A stretch of DNA of 64,000 nt from Cybelea sp963824595. Its GTDB lineage: Bacteria; Vulcanimicrobiota; Vulcanimicrobiia; Vulcanimicrobiales; Vulcanimicrobiaceae. Below the pieces are notes generated by a model. That model saw only the letters and a list, made by a program, of their open reading frames with translations. It had not been told where the DNA came from and searched no databases. Below are positions 51,842 to 60,581 of this stretch, piece by piece. The position numbers and the translations under genes are program-made. The stretch covers positions 248,001 through 312,000 of the forward strand of contig CAWGPY010000001.1 of the NCBI GenBank assembly GCA_963824595.1, read 5' to 3'. How positions within the stretch are numbered: the first letter of the stretch is position 1; each line of letters opens with the position of its first letter.

Positions 51842-52393
51842 ATGGCAGCCCGGGTCTTGGCCGGCAAAAAGAAGAACGCGAGCGGCGTGGCCGATGTAAG
51901 CTTCGAGCGTTCGCTCCGCGTGCCGGTCGACTCCGCGACGACCGTGTTGGGCGAGCTGTTGCAGGCGATCGCCGAGCAAAAGGGCATGTGGCGCGGGTTC
52001 GCACTGCACATCGACTTGGGCGACCTGCGGCTCCCCGACGTTGGCTACGTCGCCGTGCCCATCACCCTGACCGTCGCCAAGGAATCCGAGCCGGCAGCGT
52101 TTGCGGTCTCGTTCCGCTCCTCGAACCTGCCGACGGCGTTTCCGATGTTCCAGGGCCGGATGGGCGTCGAGCCGCGACCCGGCATCGGCGAATCCACGAT
52201 CTACCTGCGCGGCGCCTACGAGCTGCCGATGCAGTTTTTCGGCCGGCTCCTCGATGCCGCGCTGACGCCGCACGTCGCCCGCCGGTCGCTCGAGAATTTC
52301 ATCGAGGAAATCGGCGCTGCGTGCGAGGCCCGGGTGAATCAGCGAGAGGCCGAGTTCGCACGCTACCATTTCTACGCGCGCAACCTCCGGTGA
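51842..52393 (+). CDS. Hypothetical cytosolic protein upstream of the FAD monooxygenase
   Basis: The 183-residue product has no signal peptide. The part LHIDLGDLRLPDVGYVAVPI and a C-terminal segment with SLENFIEEIGAACEARVNQR suggest a SRPBCC-like alpha/beta fold, but I cannot name the family. ATG 51842 has GGTGG about seven bases upstream; a TTG twelve codons earlier is possible. The stop overlaps the GTG of the monooxygenase (GTGA), so the two are coupled. Confidence 0.65.
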   Translation: MAARVLAGKKKNASGVADVSFERSLRVPVDSATTVLGELLQAIAEQKGMWRGFALHIDLGDLRLPDVGYVAVPITLTVAKESEPAAFAVSFRSSNLPTAFPMFQGRMGVEPRPGIGESTIYLRGAYELPMQFFGRLLDAALTPHVARRSLENFIEEIGAACEARVNQREAEFARYHFYARNLR

Positions 52394-53634
52394 GCGAGCT
52401 TCGCGTCCAGTGCGCCGTCGTCGGCGGCGGGCCCGCCGGGATGATGGCGGCGATGCTGCTGGCGCGTGCCGGCGTGCGCGTCGCCCTGCTGGAGAAGCAC
52501 GGCGACTTTTTGCGCGACTTTCGCGGAGATACCATCCATCCGTCAACGCTCGAGGTGATGTCCGAGCTGGGGCTGCTCGAGTCGTTCCTGCAGCGCCCGC
52601 ACCAAGAGGTGACGACGCTGGCCGGCAACCTGGGCGACACTCTCGTCACCGTCGCCGACTTCACGCATCTGCCGACGCGGTGCAAGTTCGTGGCGTTCAT
52701 GCCGCAGTGGGAGTTTCTCGACTTCCTGGCCGCGGAGGCGAAGCGGTATTCTAACTTCGACCTGCGGATGCGGGCCCGCGCGCTCGACCTGCTGTGGGAG
52801 GGCGGCCGCGTCGCGGGCGTTCGCGCGCAGACGCCGTCGGGCACGCTCGACGTTCGTGCCGACCTGACCATCGCGGCCGACGGACGGGAGTCGGTGCTGC
52901 GCCGCAGCGCCGGTCTCGACGTGATCGAGCTGGGCGCGCCGATGGACGTGCTCTGGCTGCGTCTCACCAAACACGCCGACGATCCTCACGAGACGTTCGG
53001 CTATATCCGTGGCGGCCGCATCATGGCGCTGATCGACCGGGGCGCCTATTGGCAGTGCGCGTACGTGATCCCGAAGGGAACGCTGGCCGAACTTCAGACG
53101 CGCGGCCTGGAGGAGTTCCGGCGCGAGGTGAGCGCCATCGTCCCGTTCTTGCACGAACGCGTCGCGGAGATCGCGAGCTGGGACGACGTCAAGCTGCTCA
53201 CCGTGCGCGTCAACCGGTTGCGCGAATGGTACCGGCCCGGGCTGCTCTGCATCGGCGACGCGGCGCACGCGATGTCGCCCATCGGCGGCGTGGGCATCAA
53301 TCTGGCCATTCAAGACGCCGTGGCGGCCGCCAACATGCTCGCCGAAAAGTTACTGACTGGCGGGGTGACGGTCGCCGATCTGCGCGCGGTTCAGCGGCGG
53401 CGCGAACGCGCCGCGCGAATCACGCAGGCGCTGCAGCTCTTCGTTCAGAGCAGGATCATCGGGCGCGTGCTCGCCAACGGGCGCGCGCCGCTGCTGCGCA
53501 GGCTGCCGCAGCTCGTGCGGCTGCTGCCGTTCTTACCGCGAATCCCCGGCCGGCTGGTGGGCATCGGCCTGCGCCCCGAACACGTCTTGAACCTCGCGAT
53601 ACGGCAGAAGCCAGACGAGCGACTCGTCGTGTAG
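52390..53634 (+). CDS. FAD-dependent monooxygenase (UbiH/PHBH type)
   Basis: The 414-residue enzyme has the FAD motif AVVGGGPAGMMAAMLLARAG, a central ADLTIAADGRESVLRRSAG (DG motif) and GLLCIGDAAHAMSPIGGVGI (GD motif), the three signatures of class A flavoprotein hydroxylases, which insert one oxygen atom into aromatic or polyprenyl substrates using NAD(P)H. The substrate cannot be read. The C-terminus is basic and hydrophobic (LLRRLPQLVRLLPFLPRIPG). The last 102 bases overlap, on the other strand, the end of the VOC gene. Confidence 0.85.
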   Translation: MSELRVQCAVVGGGPAGMMAAMLLARAGVRVALLEKHGDFLRDFRGDTIHPSTLEVMSELGLLESFLQRPHQEVTTLAGNLGDTLVTVADFTHLPTRCKFVAFMPQWEFLDFLAAEAKRYSNFDLRMRARALDLLWEGGRVAGVRAQTPSGTLDVRADLTIAADGRESVLRRSAGLDVIELGAPMDVLWLRLTKHADDPHETFGYIRGGRIMALIDRGAYWQCAYVIPKGTLAELQTRGLEEFRREVSAIVPFLHERVAEIASWDDVKLLTVRVNRLREWYRPGLLCIGDAAHAMSPIGGVGINLAIQDAVAAANMLAEKLLTGGVTVADLRAVQRRRERAARITQALQLFVQSRIIGRVLANGRAPLLRRLPQLVRLLPFLPRIPGRLVGIGLRPEHVLNLAIRQKPDERLVV

Positions 53635-53970
53635 GTCCACGACCTGCACGCGATTGCCGAACGGATCGACGAAGTCGCAGCGAAACCCGGGAATCAAAGC
53701 GATTCCGTACTTGTTCGTCAGCTTGTCCCGCACTTCCGCAATCTGCGCCTCGTCGCGAACCATCAGGCCGAAGTGCCGCGTGCTGCTCGGCCGCAGCTGA
53801 TCCACCTCGAACATCGCGAGAAACTGGTGTTCGCCGAGCTTGAAAAAGGCGTCGCCCTCGCCCTCGTCAAGTTTCTCGAGGTTGAAGACGTCGCCGTAGA
53901 ACGCGACCGCCTTGGCAACGTCGTCCACGTCTATCGCGATATGATTGACTCCGTAAACCTTGACGCTCAT
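53533..53970 (-). CDS. VOC (glyoxalase/bleomycin-resistance) family protein
   Basis: The 145-residue product has the VOC fold: VNHIAIDVDDVAKAVAFYGD at the start, GLMVRDEAQIAEVRDKL in the middle, and FVDPFGNRVQVVDL near residue 115. Metal ligands are probably His11 and a Glu/His in the second module. The family usually ends soon after DPFGNRVQVVDL; here about 30 further residues are antisense to the monooxygenase 3' end. It directly follows the histidine kinase stop, either at ATG 53970 or at GTG 53979, which would share the last base of TAG. Confidence 0.75.
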   Translation of the reverse strand: MSVKVYGVNHIAIDVDDVAKAVAFYGDVFNLEKLDEGEGDAFFKLGEHQFLAMFEVDQLRPSSTRHFGLMVRDEAQIAEVRDKLTNKYGIALIPGFRCDFVDPFGNRVQVVDLHDESLVWLLPYREVQDVFGAQADAHQPAGDSR

Positions 53971-53978
53971 AGCCGTCA

Positions 53979-55340
53979 CTACCCGCGGGGAAGCGAGATG
54001 GTTACCTTGGTGCCGGTGCCGACTCTGCTCTCGATCCCGATCGTGCCGCCGACGCGCTCGACGGCGCGCTTGGCAATGGCCAGGCCGAGCCCCGAGCCGT
54101 CACCGCTTCGCGTTCCGCCGCGGTAGAAGCGGTCGAATGCATGTTCCACATCCTGCGCGTCCATGCCGGGCCCGCTATCCTCGACGACCACGGTGACGCC
54201 GTCGCCCCCGCCGTTTACGTCAACGTTCACCGGGGAGTCGGGAGCGTAACGGATCGCGTTCTCGATCACGTTCTTGATCGCTTCGTAGAGCTCGTCTTCG
54301 TCCGCATCGACCGTGCCGCGCGTCGCCTCGATGTGGACGTTGAGGCGATTGCCGGCGAGCGGCGCCAGGGCGTCGGCCGCGCGTTGCGTGACGGCCGCCG
54401 CGTTGACGCTTTCGGTCCGCGGCGCCGCCGGGCGTTCGAGCCGCGCGAGCAGGATGAGCTTGTCGATCGCGTCGCGCATCCGGCGGCTCTCGCCCAACAT
54501 CGTCTCGTAGACGTGCGCGACGCCGCTCGGATCGTCCACCGCGCCCTGCTGCAAGATGCCGAGGTAGCCCATGACGACCGTCAGCGGCGTGCGCAGCTCG
54601 TGTCCCGCGTCGGCGATGAACTGCCGCATCTGCAGCTCGTTGCGCTCGCGCTCCGCGGTAGCGGCCGTCAGGCGGAGCGCGAGATCGTTGTACGCCGTCG
54701 TGAGCTCGCGCAAATCGCTCTCTTCGGTTGAAAGCGGCTCGGGTGCGAAGTTGCCGGCGGCGATGCGCCGCAGCGCCTGCGCCACCTCGCGCAGCGGCGT
54801 GATCGCGCGCCGCGTCACGGCGCGGCCGATGAGCCACGCGGCGAGCACGGCCAGCGCGCCGACCGGCAGCACGAACTCGAGATAATGCGTCAGCAGCTGG
54901 CCGAAGCCCGCGAAATCGGGCGCGATCACGATCGTGCCGCCATCCACGCCGACGATCGCCGGGCGCAGACCGAACACCGCCGCGGCGGCGCGCGTAAAGC
55001 GCCCGGCCTCCGGCCCACCGCCGTTGCTGCTGGCGAGCAGCCGGTGCGCGTCGTCGTAGATGCGCACGACGATGCGCGGGCCGCCGATCTCGGCGGCGAG
55101 CTGCGGCGCATAGGCGAACAGCGGCCGGTTCATGCGTTCGTAAACGAACGCGCGTTGCGTCGCGCGCTCGGCGTCGGTGCCGATGGCGTCGTTGAGCGTG
55201 CCGACGTAAAGCGCGAAGGCGAGCACGCTCGTCGTCGACACGACGAGCACGATCAGCCCCACGGCCAGCAGCACGTAGCCGTTGGTCAGGCGCTTGGCGA
55301 AGGCGGAAAACGGCTCAGGCACGCAGCGTGTATCCCGCAC
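53979..55340 (-). CDS. HAMP-containing sensor histidine kinase
   Basis: The 453-residue protein has two membrane helices (about 20-45 and 165-190) flanking an extracytoplasmic sensor of 120 residues. A HAMP-like region follows, then a HisKA domain with the phosphorylated His in DAGHELRTPLTVVMGYLG, and the ATPase domain with N-box VIENAIRYAPD, DSGPGMD and GSGLGLAIAKR. The partner is the OmpR-type regulator just upstream. Two in-frame GTG starts exist (55340 and 55322); both overlap the regulator's 3' end. Confidence 0.9.
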   Translation of the reverse strand: MRDTRCVPEPFSAFAKRLTNGYVLLAVGLIVLVVSTTSVLAFALYVGTLNDAIGTDAERATQRAFVYERMNRPLFAYAPQLAAEIGGPRIVVRIYDDAHRLLASSNGGGPEAGRFTRAAAAVFGLRPAIVGVDGGTIVIAPDFAGFGQLLTHYLEFVLPVGALAVLAAWLIGRAVTRRAITPLREVAQALRRIAAGNFAPEPLSTEESDLRELTTAYNDLALRLTAATAERERNELQMRQFIADAGHELRTPLTVVMGYLGILQQGAVDDPSGVAHVYETMLGESRRMRDAIDKLILLARLERPAAPRTESVNAAAVTQRAADALAPLAGNRLNVHIEATRGTVDADEDELYEAIKNVIENAIRYAPDSPVNVDVNGGGDGVTVVVEDSGPGMDAQDVEHAFDRFYRGGTRSGDGSGLGLAIAKRAVERVGGTIGIESRVGTGTKVTISLPRG

Positions 55341-55986
55341 CGCGGACGGTTTGAATCAGGGGGCGGTCGAAGCCCTCGTCCACCTTCCCGCGCAAGTAGG
55401 AAATGTAGCGCTCGACGGCGCCGGTGCCGACGTCGGCCTCGTCGCCCCACACCTCGTCGAGAAGCTCGTCACGCGAGAAGACGCGCCGCGGCCGGCGCAG
55501 CAGCGTCACGAGCAGGTCGTATTCGAGCGGCGAGAGGTCGAGCCCACGCCCGTCGCGCTCGACCGCGTGCTCGCGAAGATCCACGCTCAGGCCCTCGTAC
55601 TGGAGCACCTCGGGCGACTCGATGTGGGGTCGCCGAAGCTTGGCCTCGACGTGCGCCAGCAGCTCGGAGACCTCGAACGGCTTGCTGAGGTAGTCGTCGG
55701 CTCCCTGCGCCAGACCCTCGACCTTGTCTTCCACCTCGCCGCGCGCGCTGAGCATGACGATCGGCGCGTCGGTAACGCGCCGGATCTCCGGCAGCAGCTC
55801 GAATCCGCTCGCCTTCGGCAGCATGACGTCGAGCACGATGACGTCGGGCGACCAGTTGCGGACCAGCTCCAGTCCGGCCGCGCCGTCCGCCGCGCACCGC
55901 ACCGCGAAACCGTGATGTCCGAGCGCGAGCGAGAGCACTTCGCGGATGTGCGGCTCGTCGTCAATCACCGCGACGCGCGACGTCAT
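55315..55986 (-). CDS. OmpR/PhoB-type response regulator
   Basis: The 223-residue product has a canonical receiver (acidic pair VIDDEP, phospho-Asp in IVLDVMLP, lysine in LSKPFE) and an OmpR winged-helix domain (LSPLEYDLLVTLLRRPRRVF, IQTVRGAGYTLRA). Its ATG overlaps the permease stop (ATGA) and its 3' end overlaps the kinase start. The pair probably controls the MacAB-like exporter encoded with it. Confidence 0.9.
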   Translation of the reverse strand: MTSRVAVIDDEPHIREVLSLALGHHGFAVRCAADGAAGLELVRNWSPDVIVLDVMLPKASGFELLPEIRRVTDAPIVMLSARGEVEDKVEGLAQGADDYLSKPFEVSELLAHVEAKLRRPHIESPEVLQYEGLSVDLREHAVERDGRGLDLSPLEYDLLVTLLRRPRRVFSRDELLDEVWGDEADVGTGAVERYISYLRGKVDEGFDRPLIQTVRGAGYTLRA

Positions 55987-57200
55987 TCGAACCGCAGCGC
56001 CTCGATCGGGTTGAGCGCCGCCGCCTGCCGTGCGGGATAGTAGCCGAAGAAGATGCCCACCATCGCGGAAAAGGCGACCGAAGCGAAGACCCACTGGAGC
56101 GGGATGCTCGTGGGCCAGTGCGTCAGCAGGGCCAACGCTACCGTGCCGATGCCGCCGGCGATCACGCCGAGCAGTCCGCCGATCGTGGAGAGCACGATCG
56201 ATTCGGCCAGAAACTGGCGCAGAATCGTTTTCGAGCGCGCGCCCACGGCCATGCGCAGTCCGATCTCGCGCGTGCGCTCGGTGACGGAGACGAGCATGAT
56301 GTTCATGATGCCGATGCCCCCCACCACCAACGAGACCGCCGCGACGCCCGCGAGCAACAGCTCCATCACGGTTCCGGTGGCCGACGCGGTCTGCGCGATG
56401 GCTTGCAGATTGCGCACCTGAAAGTCGTCGGTCTGCGGCGGCACGATGCGATGGCGCTGCTCGAGCAGCGTCGTGACGCTCTGCGTCACCGCGTCGATCT
56501 GCTGCGCCTCGGACGCCGAGACCATCAGCGCGTTCACGGTACTGAGCCCGGTGAGCCGCTCCATCGCGGACGTATAGGGGATCAGGACGGTGTCGTCCTG
56601 GTCCTGCCCTAGCCCGCTCTGGCCGAGCGGCGAGAGAGTGCCAACGATCGTGAACGGCGTACCCCTGATCAGCACGGTCTGCCCGATCGGAGAGCCGCCG
56701 TCGGGAAAGAGCTGTCCCACCACGGTTTGCCCGAGCACGGCGACCTTCGCGGCCGACGCCACCTCGTTCTCGCCGAAGAACCGGCCGCTCGCGAGCGGCC
56801 ACGAGCGGATCGACGTGTAGGTCGGAGCGACGCCGGTGATCGTCGTCTGCCAGTTGTTCGCGCCGGCGACGACCTGCGTGCGCAGAGTGACCGACGGCGA
56901 AACCGCCGCCACGTTCGGCAGCTGCGCGATGGCCAGCCCGTCGGCGGGCGTGAGGCTCGACGCGCCGCCGAAGCCGGTACGCGCGCCGGTCTGCGTGACG
57001 CTGCCGGGCTGCACGACGATCAGGTTCGAGCCCAAGCTGTTGATGCTCTGCTGCACCGACGTCCGGGCGCCGACGCCGATCGCGACGGTCACGATCACGG
57101 CCGCTACGCCGATGACGATACCGAGCATGGTCAGCAGCGAGCGCGCCTTGTTGCGCACCAGCGCCGCGAATGCGAGCGCGAGGGTTGCCTTGACGTTCAT
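55983..57200 (-). CDS. MacB-like ABC transporter permease
   Basis: The 405-residue protein has an N-terminal membrane helix (SLLTMLGIVIGVAAVIVTVA), a large periplasmic MacB domain (about 50-260) and a three-helix FtsX/MacB core at the end (ISLVVGGIGIMNIMLVSVTE-like, REIGLRMAVGAR, YPARQAAALNPIEALRFE). Works with the ATPase and the adaptor to export small molecules, peptides or lipoproteins. Overlaps the ATPase gene by four bases. Confidence 0.9.
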   Translation of the reverse strand: MNVKATLALAFAALVRNKARSLLTMLGIVIGVAAVIVTVAIGVGARTSVQQSINSLGSNLIVVQPGSVTQTGARTGFGGASSLTPADGLAIAQLPNVAAVSPSVTLRTQVVAGANNWQTTITGVAPTYTSIRSWPLASGRFFGENEVASAAKVAVLGQTVVGQLFPDGGSPIGQTVLIRGTPFTIVGTLSPLGQSGLGQDQDDTVLIPYTSAMERLTGLSTVNALMVSASEAQQIDAVTQSVTTLLEQRHRIVPPQTDDFQVRNLQAIAQTASATGTVMELLLAGVAAVSLVVGGIGIMNIMLVSVTERTREIGLRMAVGARSKTILRQFLAESIVLSTIGGLLGVIAGGIGTVALALLTHWPTSIPLQWVFASVAFSAMVGIFFGYYPARQAAALNPIEALRFE

Positions 57201-57898
57201 GCCGCCCGCCGTTCGTTGAGCGCGTCGCTCGTGATCAAACCGTCGCGAAAGGTGACGATTCGCCGCGCGTATGCGGCGACGTCGGGCTCGTGCGTGACGA
57301 CCATCACGGTGATGCCTTCACGCCGATTGAGCGTTGTGAACAGCAGCATCACGTCTTCCGAGCTCTTGGTGTCGAGCGCGCCCGTCGGCTCGTCGGCCAG
57401 GATGAGGCCCGGATCGTTGACGAGCGAACGCGCAATCGCGACGCGCTGCTGTTGACCGCCCGACATCTGGTTCGGATGGTGGCCCGCGAGATGCGCGATG
57501 CCCACCAGCTCGAGTTTGGCGAGCGCGATTGCCTTACGCCGCGCCTCGGGCACTCCCGCGTACACCATGGGGAGCTCGACGTTCTCGATGGCCGTGGTTC
57601 GCGGAAGCAGGTTGTAGGACTGAAAAACGAAGCCGAGGCGGCGCCCGCGAATGTCGGCGCGCGCGTCGGCATCGAGCCGCGACACCTCGGCGCCTTCGAA
57701 TCGGTACTCGCCGCCGGTCGGCGCGTCGAGCAGACCGACGACGTGCATGAAGGTCGACTTTCCCGAGCCCGACGGGCCCATCACGGCCACGAACTCGCCG
57801 GCCTGCACCGAGAGATCGACGCCGCGCAGCGCCTGCACCGTATCGCCGCCCATCGCGTACTCTTTCCGGAGGCCGGCGACTTCGACGACCGCGTTCAT
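57197..57898 (-). CDS. MacB/LolD-type ABC transporter ATP-binding protein
   Basis: The 233-residue ATPase shows Walker A GPSGSGKST, Q-loop FVFQSYNLLPR, signature MSGGQQQRVAIARSL, Walker B LILADEPTGALD and the switch His in VVTHEPD. LolD-like lid motifs identify the MacB/FtsE/LolD subgroup. Unlike E. coli MacB, ATPase and permease are separate proteins here. It shares one base with the adaptor's stop (TGATG). Confidence 0.9.
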   Translation of the reverse strand: MNAVVEVAGLRKEYAMGGDTVQALRGVDLSVQAGEFVAVMGPSGSGKSTFMHVVGLLDAPTGGEYRFEGAEVSRLDADARADIRGRRLGFVFQSYNLLPRTTAIENVELPMVYAGVPEARRKAIALAKLELVGIAHLAGHHPNQMSGGQQQRVAIARSLVNDPGLILADEPTGALDTKSSEDVMLLFTTLNRREGITVMVVTHEPDVAAYARRIVTFRDGLITSDALNERRAA

Positions 57899-59400
57899 CA
57901 GTGGATCCCCCGCATCGAGTTCATCGGAGCTCCGCTTATCGGCGATCGCGTGCCGCTCGACCGCGCGGCGCGCTGCGCGCTCTTCGATCCGATCACGACG
58001 CGGTCGCCCGCGGCCAGCGAACCCGCCTGCAGCGGTTCGACCGCGGCCTGCGTGCCGCTGGTTAGGCGAACGCGCACGTCGGTCCGCACCGGATTGCCGC
58101 CGCGCTGCACCAACAGCGTCGCCGTCGAGCCGGAGGCGATCGCGCCACTCGCCGCCGAGCCGCTCACCGTGCCCCACGGCGTGCTCGCCGGGGCGGACGT
58201 CCGCAGCGCGGCCAGGGGAACGACGAGGGCCCGCGGCGCGCTGTCGACGGCGATCGTCGCGTTCGCGGTCATGCCCGGCAGCAGCTTTCCGCCGGAGTTG
58301 CCCGCGAACACGACGACGTCGTAGGTCACCACGTTGTTGAGCGTCTGCGGATTGATGCGCACCTGCGACACGGTGCCGTGGAAGCTTTCGTTCGGATACG
58401 CGAGCACCGAGAACGCTACCGAGGCGCCCGGCTTCACGTTGCCGATGTCGGGCTCCGCGACGTTGATGTCGACTTCCATCTTGGCGAGATTCTGCGCGAT
58501 GGAGAACAGGGTGGGCGTCTGCAGCGACGCCGCGACGGTCTGGCCGACGGAAACGTCGCGCGCGACTACGGTGCCGTCGACCGGAGACGTGATCACCGAG
58601 TGCTGGAGATTCAGCTCGTCCTGGCGCACGACGGCCTCGGCCGCGGCCACGTTGGCCTGCGCAGCCTGCGTGCCGGCGGCTTGGCTCTGTGCCGTCGAGG
58701 CATCCTGGCTTACGGTGGCGTTGCCGGCGAGATTCTGAGCGCGGGCCTGCGCGACGGCGGCCTGCGCCGACGCGACGTCGCTTTCGTCTTGCGCGACCGC
58801 CGCGCGGTCGGCGTCGACGGTGCTCTGCGCGAGGTAGCCCTGCGAGAGCAACGCGGTGTCGCGCGTCGCGGTCTTTTGCGCGAGCGCGAGGGCCGCTTGC
58901 GTCTTGCCGACGTTCGCGTTGGCCGCGGCGACGGCCGCGGCTTCGGCGCTGGCCGTCGCGCTCGCGGCATCGACGCCCGAGCTGGCGCCGTTTGCCGTGG
59001 CGGCCGCCTGCGCTACCTGCGCGCGTGCCTGCGCGAGCGCGGCTTGCGCCTGCGCGAGCTGCGCTGCGAAGGTGCTGGGGTCGAGCCGGGCGAGCACTTG
59101 GCCGCGCTTCACCTTGCTGTTGTAATCCACGTCGATTGCGGCGATCGTCCCGGAGACTTGCGTGCCCACCGAGATGAGATTCTGCGGGTTGACCGTGCCC
59201 GAGGCCGTGACGGACGACACGAGCGTCGCCTGCGTCACCGGCGCCGTGATCAGGTCGTCGCTCGCGCGCGCCCGCGTCAGCGCCCACGCGCCGAGGCCCA
59301 CGACGAGCAGCAGGGCGAGCGCGGCCCACGACCAGCGCGGCAGCTTGGCGAGCGCCGCTCCGGTGAGTCCGCGCGAGGCGGGAATCGTGATAGTTGACAT
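57898..59400 (-). CDS. HlyD/MacA-type periplasmic adaptor protein
   Basis: The 500-residue protein has an N-terminal membrane anchor (LPRWSWAALALLLVVGLGAW), a first beta/lipoyl half (VNPQNLISVGTQVSGTIAAI), a long Ala/Gln-rich coiled-coil hairpin (about 110-290), the second lipoyl half (SPVDGTVVARDVSVGQTV) and beta-barrel and membrane-proximal domains. The hairpin is longer than in MacA, perhaps to reach an outer-membrane channel; no TolC gene is nearby. GGAAG lies about six bases before the ATG. It opens the five-gene exporter and regulator operon. Confidence 0.85.
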   Translation of the reverse strand: MSTITIPASRGLTGAALAKLPRWSWAALALLLVVGLGAWALTRARASDDLITAPVTQATLVSSVTASGTVNPQNLISVGTQVSGTIAAIDVDYNSKVKRGQVLARLDPSTFAAQLAQAQAALAQARAQVAQAAATANGASSGVDAASATASAEAAAVAAANANVGKTQAALALAQKTATRDTALLSQGYLAQSTVDADRAAVAQDESDVASAQAAVAQARAQNLAGNATVSQDASTAQSQAAGTQAAQANVAAAEAVVRQDELNLQHSVITSPVDGTVVARDVSVGQTVAASLQTPTLFSIAQNLAKMEVDINVAEPDIGNVKPGASVAFSVLAYPNESFHGTVSQVRINPQTLNNVVTYDVVVFAGNSGGKLLPGMTANATIAVDSAPRALVVPLAALRTSAPASTPWGTVSGSAASGAIASGSTATLLVQRGGNPVRTDVRVRLTSGTQAAVEPLQAGSLAAGDRVVIGSKSAQRAARSSGTRSPISGAPMNSMRGIH

Positions 59401-59488
59401 GACGCTTCCACGATAACCACGGCGCCTGATAACGCGTGGAGAGTTTGGCGCCGCCGGTTAAGGGCGGGTTAGCGTCGAAGCGCCGCGC

Positions 59489-60004
59489 ATGGCACGTGGA
59501 TTCGTACTCGGAGCGGTCGCGGCGCTCGTGGCGCTGGCGCTCTGCGCCTACCTCGGCATCGTGGCCGGCTTGATGCCCGCCAATGCAGACTCCAATCCGG
59601 GGAAGTTGGAACGCTGGATGGCCCGGACCTCACTGCACGCGACGATCGCTCGCGACGCGCCGAAAGGCGCCAACCCGGTGCCGCTCGACGACGAGAACCT
59701 GATCGCGGGCATACGCCTCTATGCGGCAAACTGCGCGGTCTGCCACGGCGCCTCCGGTACGACGCCCAGCAACGTCGCGCGCGGGCTCTATCAGAAGCCG
59801 CCGCAGCTGGCGAAGGACGGCGTCGAAGACGACCCCGGCGGCGTGACGTACTGGAAGATCGCGCACGGCATTCGGCTCACCGGAATGCCGGCGTTCGGTC
59901 CGACGCTGAACGAGCGCCAGCTATGGCAGCTGACGCTCTTTCTCGCGCACATGGACTCGCTTCCGCCCGCGCCCGCGCGCGTTTGGAAGACGGTGAAGAG
60001 CTAG
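59489..60004 (+). CDS. Membrane-anchored c-type cytochrome
   Basis: The 171-residue protein has an N-terminal anchor (GAVAALVALALCAYLGIVAG), then a haem c site CAVCH (about residues 83-87) and a distal Met probably in RLTGMPAFGPT. A single-haem cytochrome of this size can pass electrons to oxidases or from periplasmic dehydrogenases. It starts 88 bases from the divergent exporter operon. Confidence 0.85.
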   Translation: MARGFVLGAVAALVALALCAYLGIVAGLMPANADSNPGKLERWMARTSLHATIARDAPKGANPVPLDDENLIAGIRLYAANCAVCHGASGTTPSNVARGLYQKPPQLAKDGVEDDPGGVTYWKIAHGIRLTGMPAFGPTLNERQLWQLTLFLAHMDSLPPAPARVWKTVKS

Positions 60005-60007
60005 ATT

Positions 60008-60523
60008 CTAGGGGTTCGGCGTCGGTTCGATTTCGGTGGTCGGAGTCGCGGCGAAGATGTATTGATCGTTGGAGTCTGCGGACGTCGGTGAAATGTTGTT
60101 GAACGGATATTGCATGGAGAGTCCGGAGAGCACCGCGGCCGTTTCCGGATACACCTGCCCCTTGAACGACCCGTCGCCATTCATCGTCGCGACGACGTGC
60201 AGCTTGCCTTGCGGGCCCGCGCCGAGACCGAGGTCTATGCTCGACGGCCCGATATCGAACCAGATGTAGTTGCCGTCGCGGCCGCCGGCAACGGGGATGA
60301 AAAGCTTGTTGAAGGTGGTGTGGTAATAGCCGCGCAGGGTCCCGGCCGGGAAGATTTGCAGATCGAGGCGCCCGGTGATCGGGTACTCAGATCCGTAGAC
60401 CTGGGTTATCGCCGTGGTGAAGCGCAGGTCCGTTGCCTGCGCCGACGCCGCGCTCGGCGAGGCGAATGCCATCCATGCGAGCGCAATGCAGCTCCCGAAG
60501 CGCAGAACCGAAGACCTTACCAT
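60008..60523 (-). CDS. Small secreted protein of unknown function
   Basis: The 171-residue protein has a signal peptide (CIALAWMAFASPSAASAQA) and a beta-rich mature part (LDLQIFPAGTLRGYYHTTFN, GRDGNYIWFDIGPSSIDLGL), ending in a Thr/Pro tail. GAGGAG six bases before ATG 60523 fixes the start. No family recognised. Convergent with the cytochrome gene and divergent from the Crp-type regulator. Confidence 0.65.
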   Translation of the reverse strand: MVRSSVLRFGSCIALAWMAFASPSAASAQATDLRFTTAITQVYGSEYPITGRLDLQIFPAGTLRGYYHTTFNKLFIPVAGGRDGNYIWFDIGPSSIDLGLGAGPQGKLHVVATMNGDGSFKGQVYPETAAVLSGLSMQYPFNNISPTSADSNDQYIFAATPTTEIEPTPNP

Positions 60524-60581
60524 GCTGACTCCTCTCGATTGACCATTTCTAAGGGAGTAGAGCGCTTGGCCTGGCGAGAAC

